Notes: a model not told the origin generated them from the letters alone. 64,000 bases of DNA from Solea solea (GCF_958295425.1 NC_081136.1:14157381-14221380); one strand, 5' to 3'; shown: positions 22,401 to 33,248, numbered from the stretch's first letter. Program-made: numbers and translations.

Positions 22401-25400
22401 GTTGTTGTGACTGGTGTCGTAGTTGTGGTGGCTGGTGTTGTAGTTGTTGTGTCTGCAGGGATTGTAGTTGTCGTGACTGGTGTCGTAGTTGTTGTGGCTG
22501 CTGTTGTAGTTGTTGTGACTGGTGTTGTAGTTGTTGTTACTGGTGTTGTAGTTGTGGTGGCTGCTGTTGTAGTTGTTGTGTCTGCAGGGATTGTAGTTGT
22601 CGTGACTGGTGTCGTAGTTGTTGTGGCTGCTGTTGTAGTTGTTGTGACTGGTGTTGTAGTTGTTGTGACTGGTGTCGTAGTTGTGGTGGCTGCTGTTGTA
22701 GTTGTTGTGTCTCCAGGGATTGTAGTTGTCGTGACTGGTGTCGTAGTTGTCGTGGCTGCTGTTGTAGTTGTTGTGTCTGCAGGGATTGTAGTTGTCGTGA
22801 CTGCTGTTGTAGTTGTTGTGACTGGTGTTGTAGTTGTCGTTACTGGTGTCGTAGTTGTGGTGGCTGCTGTTGTAGTTGTTGTGTCTGCAGGGATTGTAGT
22901 TGTCGTGACTGGTGTCGTAGTTGTTGTGGCTGCTGTTGTAGTTGTTGTGACTGGTGTTGTAGTTGTTGTGACTGGTGTCGTAGTTGTGGTGGCTGCTGTT
23001 GTAGTTGTTGTGTCTGCAGGGATTGTAGTTGTCGTGACTGGTGTCGTAGTTGTTGTGGCTGCTGTTGTAGTTGTTGTGACTGGTGTCGTAGTTGTGGTGG
23101 CTGGTGTTGTAGTTGTTGTGTCTGCAGGGATTGTAGTTGTCGTGACTGGTGTCGTAGTTGTTGTGGCTGCTGTTGTAGTTGTTGTGGCTGCAGGGGTTGT
23201 AGTTGTCGTTACTGGTGTCGTAGTTGTGGTGGCTGCTGTTGTAGTTGTTGTGACTGGTGTTGTAGTTGTTGTGACTGGTGTCGTAGTTGTGGTGGCTGCT
23301 GTTGTAGTTGTTGTGTCTCCAGGGATTGTAGTTGTCGTGACTGGTGTCGTAGTTGTTGTGGCTGCTGTTGTAGTTGTTGTGACTGGTGTTGTAGTTGTTG
23401 TGACTGGTGTCGTAGTTGTGGTGGCTGGTGTTGTAGTTGTTGTGTCTGCAGGGATTGTAGTTGTCGTGACTGGTGTCGTAGTTGTTGTGGCTGCTGTTGT
23501 AGTTGTTGTGACTGGTGTTGTAGTTGTTGTGACTGGTGTCGTAGTTGTGGTGGCTGCTGTTGTAGTTGTTGTGTCTCCAGGGATTGTAGTTGTCGTGACT
23601 GGTGTCGTAGTTGTCGTGGCTGCTGTTGTAGTTGTTGTGTCTGCAGGGATTGTAGTTGTCGTGACTGCTGTTGTAGTTGTTGTGACTGGTGTTGTAGTTG
23701 TTGTGACTGGTGTCGTAGTTGTGGTGGCTGCTGTTGTAGTTGTTGTGTCTGCAGGGATTGTAGTTGTCGTGACTGGTGTCGTAGTTGTTGTGGCTGCTGT
23801 TGTAGTTGTTGTGACTGGTGTCGTAGTTGTGGTGGCTGGTGTTGTAGTTGTTGTGTCTGCAGGGATTGTAGTTGTCGTGACTGGTGTCGTAGTTGTTGTG
23901 GCTGCTGTTGTAGTTGTTGTGGCTGCAGGGGTTGTAGTTGTCGTTACTGGTGTCGTAGTTGTGGTGGCTGCTGTTGTAGTTGTTGTGACTGGTGTTGTAG
24001 TTGTTGTGACTGGTGTCGTAGTTGTGGTGGCTGCTGTTGTAGTTGTTGTGTCTCCAGGGATTGTAGTTGTCGTGACTGGTGTCGTAGTTGTTGTGGCTGC
24101 TGTTGTAGTTGTTGTGACTGGTGTTGTAGTTGTTGTGACTGGTGTCGTAGTTGTGGTGGCTGGTGTTGTAGTTGTTGTGTCTGCAGGGATTGTAGTTGTC
24201 GTGACTGGTGTCGTAGTTGTTGTGGCTGCTGTTGTAGTTGTTGTGACTGGTGTTGTAGTTGTTGTGACTGGTGTCGTAGTTGTGGTGGCTGGTGTTGTAG
24301 TTGTTGTGTCTGCAGGGATTGTAGTTGTTGTGACTGGTGTCGTAGTTGTTGTGGCTGCTGTTGTAGCTGCAGGGGTTGTAGTTGTCGTTACTGGTGTCGT
24401 AGTTGTCGTGACTGCTGTTGTAGTTGTTGTGTCTGCAGGGATTGTAGTTGTCGTGACTGCTGTTGTAGTTGTTGTGGCTGGTGTTGTAGTTGTCGTTACT
24501 GGTGTCGTAGTTGTGGTGGCTGCTGTTGTAGTTGTTGTGTCTGCAGGGATTGTAGTTGTCGTGACTGGTGTCGTAGTTGTTGTGGCTGCTGTTGTAGTTG
24601 TTGTGACTGGTGTTGTAGTTGTTGTGACTGGTGTCGTAGTTGTGGTGGCTGCTGTTGTAGTTGTTGTGTCTGCAGGGATTGTAGTTGTCGTGACTGGTGT
24701 CGTAGTTGTTGTGGCTGCTGTTGTAGTTGTTGTGGCTGCAGGGGTTGTAGTTGTCGTTACTGGTGTCGTAGTTGTGGTGGCTGCTGTTGTAGTTGTTGTG
24801 TCTGCAGGGATTGTAGTTGTCGTGACTGGTGTCGTAGTTGTTATGGCTGCTGTTGTAGTTGTTGTGACTGGTGTTGTAGTTGTCGTTACTGGTGTCGTAG
24901 TTGTGGTGGCTACTGTTGTAGTTGTTGTGTCTGCAGGGATTGTAGTTGTCGTGACTGGTGTCGTAGTTGTTGTGGCTGCTGTTGTAGTTGTTGTGACTGG
25001 TGTTGTAGTTGTTGTGACTGGTGTCGTAGTTGTGGTGGCTGCTGTTGTAGTTGTTGTGTCTCCAGGGATTGTAGTTGTCGTGACTGGTGTCGTAGTTGTT
25101 GTGGCTGCTGTTGTAGTTGTTGTGTCTGCAGGGATTGTAGTTGTCGTGACTGCTGTTGTAGTTGTTGTGACTGGTGTTGTAGTTGTCGTTACTGGTGTCG
25201 TAGTTGTGGTGGCTGCTGTTGTAGTTGTTGTGTCTGCAGGGATTGTAGTTGTCGTGACTGGTGTCGTAGTTGTTGTGGCTGCTGTTGTAGTTGTTGTGAC
25301 TGGTGTTGTAGTTGTGGTGGCTGCTGTTGTAGTTGTTGTGACTGGTGTCGTAGTTGTTGTGGCTGCTGTTGTAGTTGTTGTGACTGGTGTCATAGTTGTG

Positions 25401-28400
25401 GTGGCTGCTGTTGTAGTTGTTGTGACTGGTGTTGTAGTTGTGGTGGCTGCTGTTGTAGTTGTCGTGACTGGTGTCGTAGTTGTTGTGGCTGCTGTTGTAG
25501 TTGTTGTGACTGGTGTCATAGTTGTGGTGGCTGGTGTTGTAGTTGTTGTGTCTGCAGGGATTGTAGTTGTCGTGACTGGTGTCGTAGTTGTTGTGGCTGC
25601 TGTTGTAGTTGTTGTGGCTGCAGGGGTTGTAGTTGTCGTTACTGGTGTCGTAGTTGTGGTGGCTGCTGTTGTAGTTGTTGTGACTGGTGTTGTAGTTGTT
25701 GTGACTGGTGTCGTAGTTGTGGTGGCTGCTGTTGTAGTTGTTGTGTCTCCAGGGATTGTAGTTGTCGTGACTGGTGTCGTAGTTGTTGTGGCTGCTGTTG
25801 TAGTTGTTGTGACTGGTGTTGTAGTTGTTGTGACTGGTGTCGTAGTTGTGGTGGCTGGTGTTGTAGTCGTTGTGTCTGCAGGGATTGTAGTTGTCGTGAC
25901 TGGTGTCGTAGTTGTTGTGGCTGCTGTTGTAGTTGTTGTGACTGGTGTTGTAGTTGTTGTGACTGGTGTCGTAGTTGTGGTGGCTGGTGTTGTAGTTGTT
26001 GTGTCTGCAGGGATTGTAGTTGTCGTGACTGGTGTCGTAGTTGTTGTGGCTGCTGTTGTAGTTGTTGTGGCTGCAGGGGTTGTAGTTGTCGTTACTGGTG
26101 TCGTAGTTGTGGTGGCTGCTGTTGTAGTTGTTGTGTCTGCAGGGATTGTAGTTGTCGTGACTGCTGTTGTAGTTGTTGTGACTGGTGTTGTAGTTGTCGT
26201 TACTGGTGTCGTAGTTGTGGTGGCTGCTGTTGTAGTTGTTGTGTCTGCAGGGATTGTAGTTGTCGTGACTGGTGTCGTAGTTGTTGTGGCTGCTGTTGTA
26301 GTTGTTGTGGCTGCAGGGCTTGTAGTTGTCGTTACTGGTGTCGTAGTTGTGGTGGCTGCTGTTGTAGTTGTTGTGTCTGCAGGGATTGTAGTTGTCGTGA
26401 CTGGTGTCGTAGTTGTTATGGCTGCTGTTGTAGTTGTTGTGACTGGTGTTGTAGTTGTCGTTTCTGGTGTCGTAGTTGTGGTGGCTACTGTTGTAGTTGT
26501 TGTGTCTGCAGGGATTGTAGTTGTTGTGACTGGTGTCGTAGTTGTGGTGGCTGCTGTTGTAGTTGTTGTGTCTGCAGGGATTGTAGTTGTCGTGACTGGT
26601 GTCGTAGTTGTTGTGGCTGCTGTTGTAGTTGTTGTGACTAGTGTTGTAGTTGTGGTGGCTGCTGTTGTAGTTGTTGTGACTGGTGTCGTAGTTGTTGTGG
26701 CTGCTGTTGTAGTTGTTGTGACTGGTGTCATAGTTGTGGTGGCTGCTGTTGTAGTTGTTGTGACTGGTGTTGTAGTTGTGGTGGCTGCTGTTGTAGTTGT
26801 CGTGACTGGTGTCGTAGTTGTTGTGGCTGCTGTTGTAGTTGTTGTGACTGGTGTCATAGTTGTGGTGGCTGGTGTTGTAGTTGTTGTGTCTGCAGGGATT
26901 GTAGTTGTCGTGACTGGTGTCGTAGTTGTTGTGGCTGCTGTTGTAGTTGTTGTGGCTGCAGGGGTTGTAGTTGTCGTTACTGGTGTCGTAGTTGTGGTGG
27001 CTGCTGTTGTAGTTGTTGTGACTGGTGTTGTAGTTGTTGTGACTGGTGTCGTAGTTGTGGGGACTGCTGTTGTAGTTGTTGTGTCTCCAGGGATTGTAGT
27101 TGTCGTGACTGGTGTCGTAGTTGTTGTGGCTGCTGTTGTAGTTGTTGTGACTGGTGTTGTAGTTGTTGTGACTGGTGTCGTAGTTGTGGTGGCTGGTGTT
27201 GTAGTTGTTGTGTCTGCAGGGATTGTAGTTGTCGTGACTGGTGTCGTAGTTGTTGTGGCTGCTGTTGTAGTTGTTGTGACTGGTGTTGTAGTTGTTGTGA
27301 CTGGTGTCGTAGTTGTGGTGGCTGGTGTTGTAGTTGTTGTGTCTGCAGGGATTGTAGTTGTCGTGACTGGTGTCGTAGTTGTTGTGGCTGCTGTTGTAGT
27401 TGTTGTGGCTGCAGGGGTTGTAGTTGTCGTTACTGGTGTCGTAGTTGTGGTGGCTGCTGTTGTAGTTGTTGTGTCTGCAGGGATTGTAGTTGTCGTGACT
27501 GGTGTCGTAGTTGTTATGGCTGCTGTTGTAGTTGTTGTGACTGGTGTTGTAGTTGTCGTTTCTGGTGTCGTAGTTGTGGTGGCTACTGTTGTAGTTGTTG
27601 TGTCTGCAGGGATTGTAGTTGTCGTGACTGGTGTCGTAGTTGTTGTGGCTGCTGTTGTAGTTGTTGTGACTGGTGTTGTAGTTGTTGTGACTGGTGTCGT
27701 AGTTGTGGTGGCTGTTGTAGTTGTTGTTGCTGGAGTTGTAGTTGTTGGGATTGGTGTCGTAGTTGTTGGGATTGGTGTCGTAGTTGTTGTGGTTGGTGTT
27801 GTAGTTGTTGTGGCTGGTGTTGTAGTTGTTGTTGCTGTTGTTGTAGTTGTGGTGGCTGTTGTAGTTGTTGGGGTTGTAGTTGTGACTGGTGTCGGTGTTG
27901 TAGTTGTTGTTGCTGGTGTTGTAGTTGTTGTTGCTGGTGTTGTAGTTGTTGTTGCTGGTGTTGTAGTTGTTGTGATTGGTGTTGTAGTTGTGGTGGCTGG
28001 TGTTGTAGTTGTGGTGGCTGTTGTAGTTGTTGTGGCTGCAGGGGTGGTAGTTGTTGTGACTGGTGTCGCAGTTGTGGTGGGTGCTGTTGTAGTTGTTGCT
28101 GGTGTTGTAGTTGTTGTGACTGGTGTCGTAGTTGTGGTGGCTGGTGTTGTAGTTGTGGTGGCTGGTGTTGTAGTTGTGGTGGCTGGTGTTGTAGTTGTTG
28201 TTGCTTGTGTTGTAGTTGCTGTTGCTGGTGTTGTAGTTGTGGTGGCTGCTGTTGTAGTTGTTGTTGCCGGTGTTGTAGTTGTGGTGGCTGTTGTAGTCGT
28301 TGTGGCTGCAGGGGTTGTAGTTGTCGTGACTGGTGTCGTAGTTGTGGTGGCTGCTGTTGTAGTTGTTGTGACTCCAGGGGTTGTAGTTGTTGTGACTGGT

Positions 28401-29018
28401 GTCGTAGTTGTGGTGGCTGGTGTTGTAGTTGTTGTTGCTGGTGTTGTAGTTGTGGTGGCTGTTGTAGTTGTTGTGGCTTCAGGGGTGGTAGTTGTTGTGA
28501 CTGGTGTCGTAGTTGTGGTGGCTGCTGTTGTAGTTGTTGTGGCTTCAGGGGTGGTAGTTGTTGTGACTGGTGTCGTAGTTGTGGTGGCTGCTGTTGTAGT
28601 TGTTGTTGCTGGTGTTGTAGTTGTTGTGACTGGTGTTGTAGTTGTTGTGGCTGGTGTTGTAGTTGTGGTGGCTGTTGTAGTTGTTGTGGCTGCTGTTGTT
28701 GCTGCAGGGTTTGTATTTGTTGCTGCAGGGTTTGTAGTTGTGGCTGTTGCCGTAGTTGTTGCTGCTGAAATGTCAAATTACATATTTTTTGAAAGTACAT
28801 TCATAATCCCATCTGCATTTTTGTTTGTAATAATTTGTAATATATCCTGTTTCATTTGAATTGACTTTAATTAAAGAAGTATTGGATGTAATCAAGTTTT
28901 CTAATCTCCTAGGTGTTTGCTTCCATTTGTTTCAAGACAGTATAAATGCATGAAATGTCTCCTCATCAAACTTACCACTTGCACTGAGGAAGAGAACTAT
29001 GAGGTGTATGGTACCCAT
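10325..29018 (-). CDS. Giant Thr-rich, SEA-domain, probably GPI-anchored mucin (tandem copy 1, complete)
   Basis: Coding exons, minus strand: 28976-29018, 11798-28764, 11619-11683, 11283-11461, 10916-11142, 10727-10785, 10498-10646, 10325-10410. All introns are GT-AG and every junction keeps phase, giving about 5,924 residues. Order: signal peptide (1-15), Thr/Pro/Ala/Val mucin region (to about 5,600), SEA-like module 1, Thr-rich linker, SEA-like module 2, C-terminal hydrophobic tail. The ATG has A at -3 and G at +4. Membrane mucins form a heavily O-glycosylated surface brush, and SEA modules can autocleave so that the brush stays attached non-covalently; that role is inferred from architecture. 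Six N-glycosylation sequons lie in the SEA part (NVS, NST, NGS, NNS, NVT, NIS). No cytoplasmic tail is present, unlike MUC1 or MUC16. No frame break was found. The orthologue is not identified. Confidence 0.8.
10498..11142 (-). other. Copy 1 exons 6-8: Thr-rich linker and SEA-like module 2
   Basis: Exon 6 (10916-11142) starts GPVPTTTTAPATTT, contains an ACT/ACA run, then LVFRSITNTFTTDLLDSTSS, the first strand and helix of SEA. Exon 7 (10727-10785) encodes LTPVFKEFRSFRSLEVVAF. Exon 8 (10498-10646) begins NGSVVNFARLQFLSSS and continues with NNSQIASVLINAA. The N-G-S-V-V at the strand turn matches the SEA autoproteolysis site, cut between Gly and Ser in MUC1-type domains. The following helix and DIETSSIIIDGI complete the fold. 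Confidence 0.7.
11283..11683 (-). other. Copy 1 exons 4 and 5: SEA-like module 1
   Basis: Exon 4 (11619-11683) encodes CNAEYKKKYPSKFSKCRVKR then F. Exon 5 (11283-11461) encodes PIAVRETGVQAEMGIVFNSN and a helix-like IAQTFVDAANNA, ending in NSVTIT. With the end of exon 3 this has the SEA pattern of F-x-x-L before and a V-x-F strand after the cleavage loop. The loop reads ETGVQAEM: glycine is present but the serine of the classical G-S-V-V site is absent, so autoproteolysis is not expected. Two Cys flank a basic strand ending in RVKR. The encoded sequence is identical in copy 2. Confidence 0.65.
12600..28690 (-). repeat. Coding tandem-repeat array of mucin copy 1
   Basis: The basic units are 21 or 24 bp (7 or 8 residues). 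The N-terminal half (roughly 22400-27700) mixes TTTTIPAD, TTTTTAA and TTTTTPV. The middle (about 15700-22400) adds TTTTTGATTTPV and TTTTTVA and is built from higher-order units of 192 and 540 bp. The C-terminal part (12600-15600) and the first kilobase (27700-28690) use mainly TTTTTPA and TTTTTPAA without the Ile-Pro-Ala-Asp unit. Repeat boundaries are approximate. Confidence 0.8.
16981..18480 (-). repeat. 540-bp higher-order repeat block inside copy 1 mucin exon
   Basis: Sequence from 16981 repeats with a period of exactly 540 bp (180 codons) through about 18480: 17041-17580 equals 17581-18120, and 18121-18480 continues the match, all without a difference seen by eye. Each period contains the marker GTGGCTCCTG twice, 192 bp apart (for example 17067 and 17259). 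A third marker gives 150-bp steps at 16743 and 18489, which are 1,746 bp apart and define a larger period. Confidence 0.85.
28765..28975 (-). other. Copy 1 intron 2 (211 nt)
   Basis: It runs from donor GTAAGTTTGATG to acceptor TTTGACATTTCAG and carries an in-frame TAA shortly before the acceptor, which fixes where the mucin frame must start. No other content is seen. Confidence 0.75.
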
Positions 29019-29031
29019 CTTTTCAACAAAT
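28976..29031 (-). other. Copy 1 exon 2: start codon and signal peptide
   Basis: The acceptor (TTTGTTTCATTTTATAG) opens the exon at 29031; 13 bases later comes ATG at 29018. It encodes MGTIHLIVLFLSAS plus the first base of an Ala codon, then the donor GTAAGT. The hydrophobic core HLIVLFL followed by small residues S-A-S-A is a short but normal signal peptide. The next exon supplies Ala-Ala-Thr-Thr-Thr, so the mature protein starts in mucin sequence at once. Confidence 0.75.
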
Positions 29032-31054
29032 CTATAAAATGAAACAAAAAAGCAGATGTTCAGTGCTTCGAGTTACAATCATTTTTTTTCATTGTATACG
29101 TTTGTTTTTTTTGCCATATTTCCTTTCAGGAGTAGTGTCAGCATATAATTTTAAACCAAAATTACATTCCATTATTGCCCCTTATTGTCTGGATAACATT
29201 ACTGTCTGCTAAACAGATTAAGATTATAATAGCAGATAGATCTCACAAATCTCACATGAAATCTTGAGACCTCTCCTGCATCAGCGTTATAAGCACTTAT
29301 ATTATTAAACTGCTGTACACTCTGATGGAATGTATGTTTAGAAGGGACATACCAATACATACCACTAATGTGTCCTTAACACATTTTTACACATTTTTTA
29401 GTCTGGTCCTGTCAAAACGTGTTTTTATAATTGATTGAGCTTGATTGGACTGTTACGCTATTTGCAACATTTGTTTTCAGCAAAGTGCCATATAAATGAA
29501 GGTTGTTATTATTATTATTATTTATAGGCTTTTGGCAGTACAGTCTGATTATAATCAGTCATTTCTTTTGTCACACACCTTTGACACTCCTTTGGAAGAG
29601 CAGTCAAAGGTGATTCATTTCAAAGTTGTGGAACAAACCCCTGCTGATTCCATTATTAAGTCATTAGTTGACAGACCCTTTTTTTTGAGTACATTTAGAC
29701 TAATCAATGGGTATGTGTGTCAACTCGGGTTTGATGGGCAGGTGAGGCCCTTTTGTCTGCCAGAGTCAAGCTGGAGAGATGTGTGTGTGTCGATGCTTGG
29801 GTGGAAACTGAGACACCTTTGGAATGTGTACATGTGTGTATATATATATCTTACAAATATACTTGTTTAGATAATTGAATAAATGGATTGCTTCACAATA
29901 ATTTATCATAATGGGAAATTATATTAATATTCCTAATATCTAAGCTTCTGATATAATATTTGACATAACATGAAATTGATAAAATTAGAGTGATTAATAC
30001 ATATTTTACCCCGATGGTGGGTATATTCTGCAAATAGACAAACACTGTACTATTAAATTGTGTAACTTTACCTTCACTCTTTAGAGTTATGACTTAACTT
30101 AAGTAACAATGATAGATTTTGGTGTGATTATGCATTTATTTGAATTACCAAATAAATTTTGTTTCTTTCTTGGTTATCAACCTGTACATACTGTATTCAA
30201 TGATGTGAATGAATTGACATAATTTCATAGAGTTGTTCAACGTCCTCTATTGCCTTCTATGCCTGGTCGAGTTTAGGCAGGCATTGATGTGAAGACCAGA
30301 ATAAACTTGACACACCTTATATCTGAAAGCACAGCTAGTAAAATAAAATGTGTATAATATATTCTACATTTATTTTATTTAAAAATAAACTATCTACATG
30401 ATACCTATCATTCCTACTGCAATACATAAACCAGGTATACAAATCAAATACAAATCAGGTATTTACGGTAAGTTAATAACCACAGCAATCTTGATTATAA
30501 TAGTATAATATTAACTAATTAATTAATTAATAATATAATAGTATTTGAATTAAACTCCCACAACATTTATGTAACTTTCAAATCCTAATTTCTCATACAT
30601 TCCAGATGGGTTTTGAGTGAACAAATAACAATTTACTTTAGTCTCAACTCAGCACATGCAACACAACAACTGTCATAAATAACTGTTCACAAACACTGAC
30701 AGAAATTAAATGTCCCAGAGTAAGATTGTGACCCTATAACCTGAAAAAAAAGATCTTGACAAAAACTAGTCAATAATTGATTACTCCTATTATGGTCTGA
30801 ATTTATTCATTCATTTGATACTAAAATTTAAAAAGAAATTTTAGTAGTAAAAAAAGAGGCATTTGTGTCATGCTCCAATTAATATTGATAATTTCAAACC
30901 TAATCCACTCTAATCACTTTAAATATAAAACAACATGAACAATGACATGCGATATATAATGAAATTAAATGTATATATCACATTTTAGTGAAATTAATCA
31001 AATTCATTAGCACAATTGGATACCACAGAAAAATAGACTTAAATGAGAACTTAC
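29032..31054 (-). other. Copy 1 intron 1 (about 2.0 kb)
   Basis: It lies between the leader-exon donor and the acceptor of the signal-peptide exon. Bases 29343-31054 match 1-1717 almost base for base. It contains the SINE-like tail with (ATT)n at about 29437-29522. The open frame at 29496-29870 is not preserved in the sister copy, which has a different ATT count and a small insertion near 300, so no gene is called there. Confidence 0.55.
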
Positions 31055-31187
31055 CCCAAATGAATTGATAAAAAAAGAAAAGTTATTATTTCCCCCTTTT
31101 TCCTGGTGTAGATGTTTTTCAATAGTTCCGTAGGTATTGATTTTAGTGCAGTTCACTTGTTCAAGGGTGCAATGTCTGTGAATGTCT
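31055..31187 (-). other. Copy 1 non-coding exon 1 (5' UTR)
   Basis: The minus-strand leader follows the TATA box by about 25-30 bases, has no ATG, and ends at GGG|GTAAGTTC with edge 31055. Spliced to exon 2 it gives a leader of roughly 145 bases before the ATG. The start point is estimated from TATA spacing. The match to 1718-1850 is nearly perfect. Confidence 0.55.
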
Positions 31188-31204
31188 GATAAATCTGTGC
31201 AGGT

Positions 31205-31213
31205 CTTTATATA
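31205..31213 (-). promoter_or_regulatory. TATA box of mucin copy 1 with upstream CRE-like inverted repeat
   Basis: TATATAAAG on the minus strand, with CCAA directly upstream. At 31234-31247 lies GTGACGTTGGTCAC, inverted GTGAC/GTCAC arms containing TGACGT. A focused TATA promoter fits a tissue-specific, strongly expressed gene such as a surface mucin; this is inference. Confidence 0.55.
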
Positions 31214-32468
31214 TTGGAATGAAATAAAAGCAAGTGACGTTGGTCACTGATGACGGATTCTTTTTTTAAATAAATGTTGCAACACGTCTGTTGTATCTTG
31301 GCATAATCACATTCCATACTCCCTTCTTTTGTTCATGTTGCACAGAACAAAAAGCTGCCAAAATTCCACTTATGTGAAAGAAGTTAAACCAGCTTAGCAG
31401 TAGGAGATGCTGAGAGCGATGGGGAGATAAGCAGAAGCGAAGCAGAACTGTACAAATGTTCACAAGAATCAAGCTAAAATGTCCTTAACAAAGGGGACCC
31501 CTTTTAATATTTTATTAAACATTTGAAATTTTACATCTATTGAGTTCTTAAATTAATGTATGCAGATAGAAGCTAATTACATGACTCATTCAAAGGGCAT
31601 TGTGAAACACACCAGCCCTGTTGTACCAACCATTACTACTCCAGTTGCAGCTGTTTTTTCTGCTGCAACAATGGCACCTATAATTACAGTACAACTATTT
31701 CACAACTCATAAACTGATAAAGCAGATTGACTTCAGATACATTTCCCCTAGTATGGACAGAGATTATTTATGTGTATTAACAAATGTCGTCAGCTTTTAT
31801 AAATGAATTGGCCCTCTTTAAGTGGCCCAAGTGATGAGGAAATAAAGTTTGTGATGTACATTTAAAGGTACAGTGTACGATAAATTGCAACAAAATATGT
31901 TTTTCCTTGACTGTCTAAACCCACAAAATCTTAAAGGGAACATTCCAGTAAACAATAAAAAATGTCCAAAACTATTTTCTGGGATTTCCTTTTTAGGCTT
32001 TATTCAAGGACCAGATTAGTCTTCTTGAGTGAGCTTATGGTAGGACTTCAATTTGTACAATATATACCATTAATTATTTTTTTCATTCTATTTTCTGTTA
32101 TAGTTATTAGTCATGATTTAGTTTAGAGCCCTCGCAGGTTTCTCTAACAATCCTCTGTGGAAAACACTGATACCAGTTTCACAGGGTAAACAAGGGTGTA
32201 TACCATGGTGCTGTGCCAAGAAACTAGCATTAAAAGGTAACAGACAGTACACTGTAATCTTTTGTCCTTTGTAAGTTAGAAGACATTAGATTGTCCTAAA
32301 TATGGCAATAACAAATTGATATTTCTTAATTTGCTTTTAATTTTGTTTGTGTGAATGTGCGCGAAGGGTGTGAAGTGTTTATATTATCAAAATGCTGACC
32401 TGGTGAGTTCACTGACAGCATTACAACGATTATTACAATCAATAGGCTATTGTTGGTTTGAAATTAAA

Positions 32469-32515
32469 CACCAGGCAGAATGCAGTGAAGGGACCTTGAC
32501 TTACTTGAAGTTGTG
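32469..32515 (-). pseudogene. Decayed copy of the mucin last exon (GPI-signal exon)
   Basis: CACCAGGCAGAATGCAGTGA is shared exactly with copy 1's last exon (from 10358), and after a deletion TGACTTACTTGAAG lines up with TGGCTTACTCCACTTGAAG, ending at the exon's splice boundary. It lies 740 bases left of copy 2's real last exon, so a further mucin 3' end once lay here or was shuffled in. Confidence 0.5.
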
Positions 32516-33070
32516 TATGCGGAGAAAAAAACATAAGAATCAAACTTTTTTTTTGTGTGAAATCCTTTGATGAACACTTGACAATCGAGCACATCTTCTG
32601 ACCTCTGTTGGATTATCTGATTATCATGTCTTTATGGGGCCATGGTGAGAATTACATTGTTGCTTCTGACAGCTTTTAATATGTCAGTTTCTTGGCATCA
32701 TTATACATTCTTCAAAAAACAAGTACTGGTACATTCCTCCTATGTGACTACTGAAGGAAGTTCTACCAGTGTGATTTTATGGCACAGTCATGGGTGAAAG
32801 GCAAAACTGTAGTTAAAGCTGCTTTGAGTGGTCTCAAAGCAATTTAAATACAATTTACAATTTATTTTACAACACATTTGCTGTATCTGACAGAAAACAC
32901 TCAGCTACTTAACAATACATAGATTCAATTTATGTAGTCACATACATATGTTTTTGGTTGTTGCTTATAAAGCATGCAAATATTTATTTGCACATACATG
33001 CTGCTTGAGAGGTCAGTAATGTTGAAAGTAAGATGAAACACATTTAAGAATGATCTGTAATCAATCTGAA

Positions 33071-33076
33071 TTTAAT
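33071..33076 (-). terminator. Possible polyadenylation signal (ATTAAA) of mucin copy 2
   Basis: Minus-strand ATTAAA lies about 175 bases after copy 2's stop. There is no strong downstream GU-rich element, and no equivalent was seen behind copy 1, so this is weak. Confidence 0.2.
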
Positions 33077-33120
33077 CAAATTCGAACAATGTGACATACA
33101 TAGCCAAAATGATACAATAC

Positions 33121-33150
33121 ACACAAAACACACACACACACAGACACACA
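33121..33150. repeat. (CA)n microsatellite
   Basis: Interrupted CA repeat (ACACAAAACACACACACACA and onward). It may lie in the 3' UTR of copy 2. Confidence 0.75.
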
Positions 33151-33248
33151 CAGAAACAAATAGATAATCCTCCACCCACTCAATGGATAGCATGTATTCA
33201 TGGCAGTCATATACTCATATCAAGTTAAAAGGGAAATCAGCACAAATG

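Larger units (their letters stand above)
11798..28764 (-). other. Copy 1 exon 3: single 16,967-nt mucin exon
   Basis: The acceptor TTTGACATTTCAG precedes 28764 and the donor CCA|GTAAGTAAAA follows 11798. The length is 2 + 5,655 codons exactly, with no in-frame stop. Units of 7-8 residues such as TTTTTPV, TTTTIPAD, TTTTTAA and TTTTTPA fill it; Thr is roughly 70% by eye. The C-terminal 260 or so codons are less regular and end in TPAPEYVISADLKDV, then DASSTEFQELAGKLIGP, the start of SEA module 1. The mRNA strand is almost only A and C. Matching plus-strand frames of V or C/W codons are shadows. Confidence 0.85.
29343..31993 (-). repeat. Tandem-duplicated 5' region (second copy of 1-2885)
   Basis: The sequence beginning AGGGACATACCAATACATAC occurs at 1 and at 29343, and the two run in parallel to about 2440 and 31805, then again 2706-2885 and 31806-31993. 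Differences are scattered substitutions and small indels in the first 2.2 kb, more beyond. This shows that the mucin genes arose by tandem duplication of a unit that is 29,342 bp long for the first full unit. Confidence 0.85.
31994..33248. other. Spacer between mucin copies 1 and 2; no intact gene
   Basis: AT-rich intergenic DNA holding a decayed last-exon copy at about 32469-32515, fragments shared with 7170-7220, and a CA microsatellite near 33121-33150. It is much shorter than the corresponding spacer before copy 1 (about 2886-10300), which carries the LINE, the BED exon and other insertions. A 71-codon open frame at 32355-32570 lacks any recognisable domain. Confidence 0.5.

Noticed and set aside
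27583..28800. Minus-strand Gln/Leu-rich open frame
   Set aside because: A shifted frame of the Thr array: CAACAA read instead of ACAACA. It starts inside the intron and does not fit the exon phase.
11877..28859. Plus-strand open frame of 5,660 codons, Val-rich
   Set aside because: It is the antisense of the ACN-rich mucin exon. The minus strand has the splice sites, signal peptide, SEA modules and stop in phase; the Val frame has none.
29496..29870. 124-codon plus-strand open frame
   Set aside because: It begins at a microsatellite, lies inside intron 1, and its sister in copy 0 (about 150-536) is broken by indels, so it is not conserved as coding.
31266..31472. 68-codon minus-strand frame, also present at 1929-2135
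   Set aside because: It is similar between copies only through recent DNA duplication, lies upstream of the TATA box, and has no domain or splice signal.
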